This document shows, in pieces, positions 1 through 7,645 of a stretch of DNA of 37,506 nt. Origin of the DNA: Pelagibacteraceae bacterium AG-426-I15. Its GTDB lineage: Bacteria; Pseudomonadota; Alphaproteobacteria; Pelagibacterales; Pelagibacteraceae. Where the stretch lies: the NCBI GenBank assembly GCA_003213135.1, contig QCNT01000007.1:1-37506 (forward strand), written 5' to 3'. The notes beneath the pieces are model-generated. The model was not told where the DNA came from and searched no databases. It saw nothing but the letters and a program-made list of their open reading frames with translations. The translations under genes were made by a program, and so were the position numbers. How positions within the stretch are numbered: position 1 is the stretch's first letter; the number at the start of each line of letters is the position of its first letter.

Positions 1-2817
1 TATTATTTGGAAAAAGAAATGTACGAAGCCCATGACGCCCTTACCTGTATTGGTCAAAAAACTTATGTTGAAGACAAAAAGAGAAAAAAATTCTCAACGG
101 AACATTATATAAAAAGCAATGAAGAGATAACTAATATTTACAAAGATCTTCCAGAGGCATTAGAAAATAACTTTCTTTTTCCTTTTAGATTTAGTTATAA
201 ACCGAAGAAATCCGAACCTGTTTTGCCATCTATAAAAATATCAAATGGTCTAAGTGAGTCAGAGGAACTATTAAATTTATCAAAGGAAGGCCTTAAAAAT
301 AGGATCGAAAATTTTATTTTAAAAAAAAATCCGCAAATTAATAAATCTAAAATTGAAAAAATTTACCTTGATAGATTGATGCATGAAATTAAAATTATTA
401 ATGAAATGAAATATGCCGGATATTTCTTAATTGTATCTGATTATATAAAATGGGCAAAACAAAATAATATTCCGGTTGGTCCGGGCAGAGGATCGGGAGC
501 CGGATCTTTAGTGGCTTATTCATTAGATATTACCGATCTTGACCCGATAGAATTTGATTTGATTTTCGAAAGATTTCTTAATCCTGATAGAATTTCAATG
601 CCTGACTTTGACATTGATTTTTGTGAAGAAAAAAGAGATTTAGTTTTTAAATACTTAAGATCTAAATACAAGAGTGGGGTAGCACACATTATTACTTTTG
701 GAAAACTTAAAGCACGTATGGCTTTAAGAGATGTAGGTAGAGTAATTGGCTTGCCTTACGGACATGTAGATAAAATATGTAAAATGATACCATTCGATCC
801 CTCAAGACCATTAACTTTACAGGAGTCAATTGCAAGGGAGCCAAGAATAAAAGAAGAAGAAAAAAACAACCCTAAAGTAAAAAAATTAATTGAATTATCT
901 CTAAAACTAGAAGGTTTGAATAGAAATCTAGCAACTCACGCTGCCGGTGTCGTAATTGCTGGAGAAAAATTATCAGAACAAGTTCCACTTTATAGAGACA
1001 AAAGTTCAGATTTGCTTTTACCATCAACACAGTTTGATATGCACTCATCAGAAAATGCAGGATTAGTTAAATTTGATATTTTAGGATTGAATACCTTAAC
1101 TGTCATCCACAAGACAGTTCAAATGTTAAAAATTAAGAAAATTAATTTAGATATAAACAAAATACCTTTAAATGATCCAGAAATTTTCAATCTATTATCA
1201 ACTGGAGAAACTACAGGATTGTTTCAATTAGAAAGTTCAGGCGTAAGAATTGCTTTAAAACAAATGCAACCGAATAGGTTTGAGGATATCATAGCTCTTG
1301 TTGCACTATATAGGCCTGGCCCTATGAACAATATTCCTATTTACAATGATTGTAAAAATGGTCTAAAAAAACCTGACTATATACACGAAAGTTTAGAAAA
1401 AATTCTAAAACCAACATATGGAATCATAATTTACCAAGAACAAGTTATGCAAATCGCCCAAGTTTTAGCAGGTTTTACTGCGGGAGAGGCGGATATTTTA
1501 AGAAAAGCGATGGGAAAAAAGAAAAGGAAAGAACTTGAAAAACAAGAGGAAAAATTTATCAAGGGAGCTATAAACAATGGAATTAAGAAAGATATCGCTT
1601 CATTTATTTTCCAAAAAATTAAACCATTTGCCGAATACGGATTTAACAAAAGTCATGCGGCAGCTTACGCATTAATTGCTTATCAAACAGCCTATCTTAA
1701 ACATTATCATAAAGAGGATTTTATAGCTGCCACCATGACCACAGAACGTTCAAATACAGATAAGCTGAGAGAATTTGTTCAAGAATTGAAACGCCTCAAG
1801 ATAGAAATACAAAGACCTAATATAAACAAGTGTTACTCAGATTTTAAAGCAGATAAAGGAAAGATATATTATGCACTTTCAGGCATCAAAAGTGTTGGTC
1901 ACGAAGCAGTATCTAACATAGTAAAAGAAAGACAAAAAAATGGATCATATAAATCTTTAGAAGATTTTATAAGAAGAACCAACCCCAAGAATATTAACAA
2001 GCTACAATTAGAAGGCTTAGTAAAAGCAGGTGCTTTTGATGAACTATATAATAACAGAAGATCATTATTTGACTCTATACCAAAAATAATTCAAATTAAT
2101 AAAAGTTTGTGGGAAGAAAAAAATAGCAAACAGAACAATCTTTTTCAGAACAGCGCTGATAAAAATGATGACTTAATTAATATAGAAAATAAAGAAAATT
2201 GGGAAAATAATGAAATACTTATGCATGAATTTCAATCAATTGGTTTTTACATGTCTGATCATCCCCTAAAAGTATACAAAACTTACTTAAAAGAGTCTAA
2301 AATTTTGCCATTTAATGATTTTATGAATAGTCAGAACAACAGCGCGGTAGTTGCTGGAACAATTATGTCTATTCAAGAAAAAAAAAGTATAAAAGGCAAT
2401 CCTTTCGCAATTATTAAATTTAGTGATTTAGAAGGTGAATTTGAGCTTTTTTTATTTTCTGATTTGTTGATTCAAAAAAGAAACGAGCTCAAAGCTGCTG
2501 AATCTTTTATTTTAACTCTTCAGAAAGACTCTTCTTCTAACGGATCAGAAACAAAACGTATAAATATAAAAAAAATAATCAATATTGATGATATTATGAA
2601 TAAAACACATGAAAATGTGACCATCGAACTTAAAGACAAATCATCTTTTGATCAGCTAAAGGATCTTCTCAAAGAAAGCGGTAATACAAAGGTTAAAATT
2701 AAAATTGGTGACACATCAAAAACTTACATATTTGAGCTCAAAAACCCAAGAAAATTCAATTTTAAAACTTTTAACGCTATAAAAGACAAAGATTTCATCA
2801 AAAAAATAAGCTTTTAA
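1..2817 (+). CDS. dnaE: DNA polymerase III alpha subunit, 5' end cut by window
   Basis: Replicative polymerase catalytic subunit. The frame is open to the first base of the window, so about 938 codons are present and roughly the first 200 residues (most of the PHP domain) are missing; the TTG at position 7 is only an internal codon. The polymerase active-site motif PDFDIDF is encoded at 601-621 and the glycine-rich segment GPGRGSGAGS precedes it. Further on are the finger region (LYRPGPMNNIP), a helix-hairpin-helix segment (LEDFIRRTNPKNINKL) and an OB-fold segment near the C-terminus (AVVAGTIMSIQEKKS). The length and motifs fit the DnaE1 type rather than the ImuB-associated DnaE2. The gene ends in a TAA 112 bp before rpsB; that gap contains a promoter, so rpsB need not depend on dnaE transcription. 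Confidence 0.97.
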   Translation, partial: YYLEKEMYEAHDALTCIGQKTYVEDKKRKKFSTEHYIKSNEEITNIYKDLPEALENNFLFPFRFSYKPKKSEPVLPSIKISNGLSESEELLNLSKEGLKNRIENFILKKNPQINKSKIEKIYLDRLMHEIKIINEMKYAGYFLIVSDYIKWAKQNNIPVGPGRGSGAGSLVAYSLDITDLDPIEFDLIFERFLNPDRISMPDFDIDFCEEKRDLVFKYLRSKYKSGVAHIITFGKLKARMALRDVGRVIGLPYGHVDKICKMIPFDPSRPLTLQESIAREPRIKEEEKNNPKVKKLIELSLKLEGLNRNLATHAAGVVIAGEKLSEQVPLYRDKSSDLLLPSTQFDMHSSENAGLVKFDILGLNTLTVIHKTVQMLKIKKINLDINKIPLNDPEIFNLLSTGETTGLFQLESSGVRIALKQMQPNRFEDIIALVALYRPGPMNNIPIYNDCKNGLKKPDYIHESLEKILKPTYGIIIYQEQVMQIAQVLAGFTAGEADILRKAMGKKKRKELEKQEEKFIKGAINNGIKKDIASFIFQKIKPFAEYGFNKSHAAAYALIAYQTAYLKHYHKEDFIAATMTTERSNTDKLREFVQELKRLKIEIQRPNINKCYSDFKADKGKIYYALSGIKSVGHEAVSNIVKERQKNGSYKSLEDFIRRTNPKNINKLQLEGLVKAGAFDELYNNRRSLFDSIPKIIQINKSLWEEKNSKQNNLFQNSADKNDDLINIENKENWENNEILMHEFQSIGFYMSDHPLKVYKTYLKESKILPFNDFMNSQNNSAVVAGTIMSIQEKKSIKGNPFAIIKFSDLEGEFELFLFSDLLIQKRNELKAAESFILTLQKDSSSNGSETKRINIKKIINIDDIMNKTHENVTIELKDKSSFDQLKDLLKESGNTKVKIKIGDTSKTYIFELKNPRKFNFKTFNAIKDKDFIKKISF

Positions 2818-2821
2818 CATC

Positions 2822-2850
2822 TTGATTTTTTTTTAAATAGAAAGTATCTA
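2822..2850 (+). promoter_or_regulatory. Probable sigma-70 promoter for rpsB
   Basis: TTGATT at 2822-2827 and TATCTA at 2845-2850 are separated by 17 bp, a near-canonical -35/-10 pair just after the dnaE stop codon. It would start transcription near 2857 and give a leader of about 73 nt before the rpsB ATG. In such AT-rich DNA promoter-like pairs are common by chance. The location directly before a structured leader is what supports the call. Confidence 0.4.
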
Positions 2851-2856
2851 CTAGTT

Positions 2857-2929
2857 AATTTCGCACACAGTATTGGGTATACGCCCACCGGTCCGAAAGG
2901 AAAACTGTGGAGGTAAAACCGGAAAAATT
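2857..2929 (+). promoter_or_regulatory. rpsB (ribosomal protein S2) leader RNA with pseudoknot
   Basis: This stretch is clearly richer in G and C than its surroundings and can fold. CCAC (2885-2888) pairs with GTGG (2907-2910). Inside that loop CC-GAAA-GG (2893-2900) forms a GNRA-type mini-hairpin. CGGT (2889-2892) pairs with ACCG (2918-2921) downstream, giving an H-type pseudoknot. GGAGGT (2909-2914), a Shine-Dalgarno-like element, overlaps the first stem and lies 15 nt before the ATG, so the fold could control ribosome access. A structured element upstream of the S2 gene was described in Candidatus Pelagibacter ubique and marine metagenomes. Autoregulation by S2 is the likely role but is inferred here. 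Confidence 0.75.
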
Positions 2930-3715
2930 ATGAACGTACCAAGTGTATCTATAAAACAATTACTTGAAGCCGGAGTTCATCTTGGCCACAAAACTCTAAG
3001 ATGGAATCCAAAAATGAAAAACTTTATATTTGGCGAAAAAGATTCCATTCATATACTAGATCTTACACAAACAGTCACATTAATTAAAAAAGCATTAACG
3101 GAAGTTCACAAATGTATTTCAAGTGGTGGAAAAATTCTAATTGTTTCAACAAAAAAACAAGCTTCAGAAACTGTTTTAAAAGTTGCTGCGGAAACTGGGC
3201 AATTTTACGTGAACTATAGATGGCTTGGCGGAATGTTAACTAATTGGAAAACAATCCAAAATTCGATAAAAAGATTAAAAAAACTAGAACAAGATTTATC
3301 AAAAGAAGATATTGGTTTCACAAAAAAAGAAATTCTTAAACTTGGTAAAGAAAAAGATAAACTAAAAAGATCTCTTGGTGGAATTTCCGATATGAAAAAG
3401 GTACCTGATATGCTTTTTGTAATTGATACTAATGTAGAATCATTAGCGATTAAAGAAGCGGTAAAATTGGGTATACCTATTGCAGCAGTTTTAGACTCAA
3501 ATTCCAATCCTGAAGGTATAAGCTTTCCTATACCGGGAAATGACGATGCTAGAAGATCAATAAATCTTTATTGTGAATTATTAAAAGAAACTATTGTAGA
3601 TGCTAAAAAATACATAGCAAAAGAAAAAGTTGAGGACAAAAAAAACAATAACTCTGAAGAAACAAAGCCAAAAAAAGAAGCACAAAGTAAAAAGAAAAAT
3701 TCAGAAAAGAATTAA
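2930..3715 (+). CDS. rpsB: 30S ribosomal protein S2
   Basis: Component of the small ribosomal subunit, 261 aa. Family hallmarks are visible: the N-terminal LLEAGVHLGHKT segment, WNPKMKNFIFGE, the central WLGGMLTNWKT motif, and PDMLFVIDTNVE. The ATG at 2930 is chosen over an in-frame TTG at 2873 because the extra 19 codons would lie inside the structured leader and match nothing typical of S2. The C-terminal 30 or so residues are a Lys/Glu-rich tail of low complexity. It is followed after 18 bp by tsf, the usual partner, and is probably regulated through the leader RNA upstream. Confidence 0.97.
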   Translation: MNVPSVSIKQLLEAGVHLGHKTLRWNPKMKNFIFGEKDSIHILDLTQTVTLIKKALTEVHKCISSGGKILIVSTKKQASETVLKVAAETGQFYVNYRWLGGMLTNWKTIQNSIKRLKKLEQDLSKEDIGFTKKEILKLGKEKDKLKRSLGGISDMKKVPDMLFVIDTNVESLAIKEAVKLGIPIAAVLDSNSNPEGISFPIPGNDDARRSINLYCELLKETIVDAKKYIAKEKVEDKKNNNSEETKPKKEAQSKKKNSEKN

Positions 3716-3733
3716 TTTATTATTTCTATAAAA

Positions 3734-4585
3734 ATGTCTAAAGATAAAATGCTAGAAAATGTAAAAAAATTGAGAGAAATCACTGGCGTTGGTTTTAAGG
3801 ATTGTAAATTAGCATTAGATGAAAATAATGGTGATATTGAAAAATCTATTGATTATCTGAGAAAAAAAGGAATTGCAAAAGCTTCAAAAAAGATGAGCCG
3901 TACAGCCGCAGACGGTTTAGTGTTAGTTTGTGAAAAAGATAATGAAATGTCAGCACTAGAAATAAATAGCGAAACAGATTTTGTTGCAAAAAATAAAGAT
4001 TTCATTAATTTTTGTAAAGAAGTTTCTGAGATAAATTTTAAAAATAAGGGTAGTCTCGAAAAAACAAAATCGTATTTAATGAAAAACAATAAATCAGTTG
4101 ATGAAAATTTAATAAATCTCATAACGAAAATTGGCGAAAAAATAACAATAAGAAGAAGTAAATTTTTTGATAAAAGTGGAAGTAATTTTAGTTATGTTCA
4201 TAATTCTTTAGAAAAAAATGTAGGAAAAGTGGTTTCAATTATTAAAATCAATGGTGGCAAACAACAAGATTTAAAGGATATCGGATCTAAACTAGCAATG
4301 CACGTCGCTGCCTCAGCTCCAATTGCAATTGAAAAAAATGGAATAGAAAAAAGTATTTTAGATAAAGAAATCGAAATTATTAAAGAAGAATTAAAAAATA
4401 GCGGAAAGAAAGAAGAAATGATTGATAAAATTTCTCAAGGAAAATTAAATAAGTTTATATCGGACAATACACTTTTAAATCAGATTTGGATAATGGATCC
4501 TAAAAAAAAAGTTAAAGATATTCTTAAAACCGATATAACAGTTATTGACTTCGTTCGTTTTAAAGTCGGAGAGGGCGTTGATTAA
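3734..4585 (+). CDS. tsf: Translation elongation factor Ts
   Basis: Guanine-nucleotide exchange factor for EF-Tu, 283 aa. The N-terminal UBA-like domain is seen in VKKLREITGVGFKDCKLAL, with the next helix ending in IDYLRKKGIAKASKK. The conserved core motif that contacts EF-Tu appears as SETDFVAKNKDF. The second half of the dimerisation core includes AMHVAASAPIAI. It follows rpsB as in most bacteria. The next gene is frr after only 3 bp, whereas most alphaproteobacteria have pyrH in between. Confidence 0.97.
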   Translation: MSKDKMLENVKKLREITGVGFKDCKLALDENNGDIEKSIDYLRKKGIAKASKKMSRTAADGLVLVCEKDNEMSALEINSETDFVAKNKDFINFCKEVSEINFKNKGSLEKTKSYLMKNNKSVDENLINLITKIGEKITIRRSKFFDKSGSNFSYVHNSLEKNVGKVVSIIKINGGKQQDLKDIGSKLAMHVAASAPIAIEKNGIEKSILDKEIEIIKEELKNSGKKEEMIDKISQGKLNKFISDNTLLNQIWIMDPKKKVKDILKTDITVIDFVRFKVGEGVD

Positions 4586-4588
4586 AAA

Positions 4589-5149
4589 ATGAGTGATACA
4601 TACGATAAAAATGATATTATAAATAAGATGGACAAGTCCCTTGCGGCATTTAAAAAAGATTTAACTTCAATTAGAACTGGAAGAGCAAACCCGGCTATGC
4701 TTGATTTAATTTCTGTTGAAACATATGGAAAGAGAATGCCAATAAACCAATTAGCAACAGTTACTGTTCCAGAAGCAAGATCAATATCAATTCAGGTTTG
4801 GGATAAGTCAAATGTAACATTAATTGATAGCGCAATAAAAAAATCAAATTTAGGTATTAACCCACAAATTGATGGGCAAATTCTTAGAATTCATATTCCA
4901 CAATTAACTGAAGAGAGAAGAGTAGAATTAGTAAAATCATTAAATGGGTTGGGAGAAAAAGGAAAAGTTTCTATTAGAAATATTAGAAGAGATTCTAATG
5001 ATTTAATAAAAAATCTCTTAAAAGAAAAAAAAATTAGTGAAGACGAAAGCAAAAATTATGAAAAAGAAATACAAAAAACCACTGATATTAATATTGAAAA
5101 GATAGATAAAATTTTAGCAGATAAAGAAAAAGAAATACTTAACCAATGA
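4589..5149 (+). CDS. frr: Ribosome recycling factor
   Basis: Releases mRNA and splits post-termination ribosomes together with EF-G. The 186 aa length is exactly that usual for the family. Typical segments are LTSIRTGRANPAMLD near residue 25, the hinge region around YGKRMPINQLATVTVPEAR, and the C-terminal helical part with RVELVKSLNGLGEKGKVSIRN. Its last four bases overlap the start of uppS (ATGA), suggesting translational coupling into the envelope-lipid genes. Confidence 0.97.
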   Translation: MSDTYDKNDIINKMDKSLAAFKKDLTSIRTGRANPAMLDLISVETYGKRMPINQLATVTVPEARSISIQVWDKSNVTLIDSAIKKSNLGINPQIDGQILRIHIPQLTEERRVELVKSLNGLGEKGKVSIRNIRRDSNDLIKNLLKEKKISEDESKNYEKEIQKTTDINIEKIDKILADKEKEILNQ

Positions 5150-5823
5150 ATAAAATCGACCATATTGCCATTATTATGGATGGTAATGGACGTTGGGGTA
5201 AAAAAAAAGGGAAGTCAAGAAAGTTTGGTCACTTGAACGGTGTGAAAGTAATTGAAAAAATTGTCAAATCATCGATTAAATTAAAAGTTCCAATTTTAAC
5301 GTTTTACACTTTCTCCACAGAAAATTGGAAAAGACCCAAAACAGAAATAAGTTTTTTATTTAAATTAATTGAAAGTTATTTCACAAAAGAAATAAATAAT
5401 TTAATAAAGAATAATATTAAAATAAATATAATAGGAAACACAAATAAGTTACCCAATAAAATTAAAAAAAAAATAAACGAAACTATTAAAAAAACCAGAA
5501 AATGTAATAAAATTTTGGTAAATTTAGCCATAAATTATGGATCAAAAGATGAGATAATAAACTCTGTCAAAATTATGAGAAGAAAAAAATTAATTATTTC
5601 AAACAAAAACTTTGAAAAAAATTTATATACTAATAATCTACCTGATCCAGATTTATTAATAAGAACAGGGGGTAAAAAAAGACTAAGTAACTTTTTGTTG
5701 TGGCAGCTAGCTTATTCTGAATTATATTTTACAAATAAGTTATGGCCAGATTTTACCAGTCTAGATTTTAATAAGATTATAAAAGATTTTAGGAATGTAA
5801 AAAGAAACTTTGGAAAAATATGA
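5146..5823 (+). CDS. uppS: Undecaprenyl diphosphate synthase
   Basis: Cis-prenyltransferase that extends farnesyl diphosphate with isopentenyl diphosphate to the C55 lipid carrier for peptidoglycan and O-antigen. 225 aa. The catalytic and diphosphate-binding motif HIAIIMDGNGRWG is near the N-terminus. FSTENWKRP (substrate binding) and the C-terminal RTGGKKRLSNFLLWQ with ELYFT and WPDF are all present. It overlaps frr and cdsA by 4 bp each. Dxr two genes downstream supplies the same isoprenoid pathway. Confidence 0.96.
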   Translation: MNKIDHIAIIMDGNGRWGKKKGKSRKFGHLNGVKVIEKIVKSSIKLKVPILTFYTFSTENWKRPKTEISFLFKLIESYFTKEINNLIKNNIKINIIGNTNKLPNKIKKKINETIKKTRKCNKILVNLAINYGSKDEIINSVKIMRRKKLIISNKNFEKNLYTNNLPDPDLLIRTGGKKRLSNFLLWQLAYSELYFTNKLWPDFTSLDFNKIIKDFRNVKRNFGKI

Positions 5824-6473
5824 CAAATTTACAAAAAAGAGTAATTACATCAATTATAATTTTTCCAATATGTATTTTTTTTATTCTTAAAGGTGGCAAT
5901 TATATTGTCTCATTCTTATATGCTATTTTAATACTTGGAAATTTTGAAGTTTTTTCTGTTTTTAAAAGAAAGTTATCTATAATTTTTTTAGACTTAGTTC
6001 TTGTTTCGGCTTTACTTTCAATTTTATTTTTAAGAAATGATACAATATCATCATATGTTTTATTAATATGGGTAATAATTTTAACAATTTTTTCTGATAT
6101 CGGAGGATACATTTTTGGTAAATTATTTAAATGGGGAAAACTTACAGACATTAGCCCCAGAAAAACATTATCAGGATCAATAGGATCATTTATTTTTTCA
6201 ATAGGATCAGTCTTTATAATCGGACTTATTTTTCAAATATTTTCTAATCTTGATTTTAATTTTTTTAAGGTAAGATATTTTGTCCTAGCAATAGTTTTAT
6301 CATTTATTGCACAACTTGGTGACATTGCAATATCATATTTAAAAAGATTAGAAAAAATTAAGGATACAGGAAAAATATTGCCTGGACACGGAGGTATTTT
6401 TGATAGAATTGACGGACTCATGTTTACTATTTTGTTTGCTACCTTAATTTATCGCTTAGGACTATTTCCTTAA
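5820..6473 (+). CDS. cdsA: Phosphatidate cytidylyltransferase
   Basis: Integral membrane enzyme making CDP-diacylglycerol from phosphatidic acid and CTP, the branch point of phospholipid synthesis. 217 aa with about six hydrophobic segments. The family signature is at the C-terminus: SYLKRLEKIKDTGKILPGHG followed by GIFDRIDG, containing the conserved KR, KD, HGG and DR residues. It is somewhat shorter than many family members because the N-terminal membrane part is compact. It starts in the last 4 bp of uppS and shares one base with dxr. Confidence 0.95.
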   Translation: MTNLQKRVITSIIIFPICIFFILKGGNYIVSFLYAILILGNFEVFSVFKRKLSIIFLDLVLVSALLSILFLRNDTISSYVLLIWVIILTIFSDIGGYIFGKLFKWGKLTDISPRKTLSGSIGSFIFSIGSVFIIGLIFQIFSNLDFNFFKVRYFVLAIVLSFIAQLGDIAISYLKRLEKIKDTGKILPGHGGIFDRIDGLMFTILFATLIYRLGLFP

Positions 6474-7645
6474 TGAAAAAAAAAATTGCTATACTTGGAT
6501 CTACTGGATCAATTGGCACAAATTCTTTAAATATTTTAAAAAATGATTTAAAAAATTTTGATATAGTTCTGCTTTCTTCAGATTCTAATTACCCTCATAT
6601 TATCAAGCAGATTAAAAAATATAAGCCCAAATACTTCGTCATCAATAATCTTCTCGTCTATAAAAAAATTATTAAAAAATTTAAAAAAAAAAAAACTAAG
6701 ATATTAAATACTTTCAATAATATAGAATTAAAAAGGATTAAATTTGATATTACAATTTCCGCAATTGTTGGTATAGCAGGACTAGAACCCACTATACAGT
6801 TTGCTAAAAATAGCAAAAAAATTTTATTAGCCAATAAAGAAACAGTTATTTGTGGATGGCATATACTAAAAAATGTTTGCAAAAAAAATTATACCTCAAT
6901 AATTCCAGTCGACTCCGAACATTTTTCAATAAACGAACTTACTAAAAACTATACTAATAAAGACATCCAAAAAATATATATAACGGGTTCAGGCGGGCCA
7001 TTTCTAAGAAAGTCGATTAATGAATTCAAAAATATTAGAGCTAGTGAAGCTATAAAACATCCTAAATGGCAAATGGGAAAAAAAATATCAGTAGATTCTT
7101 CAACTATGATGAACAAAGTTTTAGAATCTATTGAGGCATTTAAACTTTTTCCATTTGATGAAAATAAGTATGAAATTGTGATACATCCACAATCATTAAT
7201 ACACGCAATAGTTTTCTTTAAAAACGGTCAAACTAAACTTCTTTACCATGAAACAGATATGAAAATTCCATTAGCTAATGCAATATATAATAATAAAATT
7301 AATATAAAAAATTTATTAAAATCAAAAAGTAATTTTTTAAAAAACATCACTACCCTGAGCTTTGAACCCGTAGATAAAAAAAAATTTCCAATTGTTACTT
7401 TGTTATCTAAAAATATATACAGAAATTCTGGAGCTATAGTTTTAAACGCATGTAATGAGGTTTTAGTAGGTGAATTTTTAAAAAAAAGGATAGCGTTTAA
7501 TTCAATTTACCCATGCCTAAAAAGGGTTTTTAGGGATAAAGATTTTAAAAAATATGCTATAAAACGCTCACCATCTATCAAAGAAATATATAAAATTGAT
7601 AAATGGAGCAGACAAAAGACTTTAAAAATTATTAAAAATAAATGA
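6473..7645 (+). CDS. dxr: 1-deoxy-D-xylulose 5-phosphate reductoisomerase
   Basis: Second step of the MEP isoprenoid pathway, converting DXP to MEP with NADPH and a divalent metal. 390 aa, typical. The N-terminal nucleotide-binding motif is ILGSTGSIGTNSL. LLANKETVICGWH, PVDSEHFSI (metal ligands) and GSGGPFL follow, then HPKWQMGKKISVDSSTMMNK and HPQSLIHAIV. The ATG overlaps the cdsA stop by one base and its own end overlaps bamA by 4 bp. In most alphaproteobacteria rseP lies between dxr and bamA; it is not here. The later MEP enzyme IspDF is encoded at 34068-35207. Confidence 0.97.
   Translation: MKKKIAILGSTGSIGTNSLNILKNDLKNFDIVLLSSDSNYPHIIKQIKKYKPKYFVINNLLVYKKIIKKFKKKKTKILNTFNNIELKRIKFDITISAIVGIAGLEPTIQFAKNSKKILLANKETVICGWHILKNVCKKNYTSIIPVDSEHFSINELTKNYTNKDIQKIYITGSGGPFLRKSINEFKNIRASEAIKHPKWQMGKKISVDSSTMMNKVLESIEAFKLFPFDENKYEIVIHPQSLIHAIVFFKNGQTKLLYHETDMKIPLANAIYNNKINIKNLLKSKSNFLKNITTLSFEPVDKKKFPIVTLLSKNIYRNSGAIVLNACNEVLVGEFLKKRIAFNSIYPCLKRVFRDKDFKKYAIKRSPSIKEIYKIDKWSRQKTLKIIKNK

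Noticed and set aside
2873-2929. In-frame TTG at 2873 as the rpsB start
   Set aside because: The extra 19 codons fall within the structured leader and do not resemble any S2 N-terminus; the ATG at 2930 fits the family.
3620-3712. Lys/Glu-rich tail of rpsB as a frameshift or readthrough product
   Set aside because: Low-complexity charged tails are common in S2 proteins, and tsf starts normally 18 bp later.
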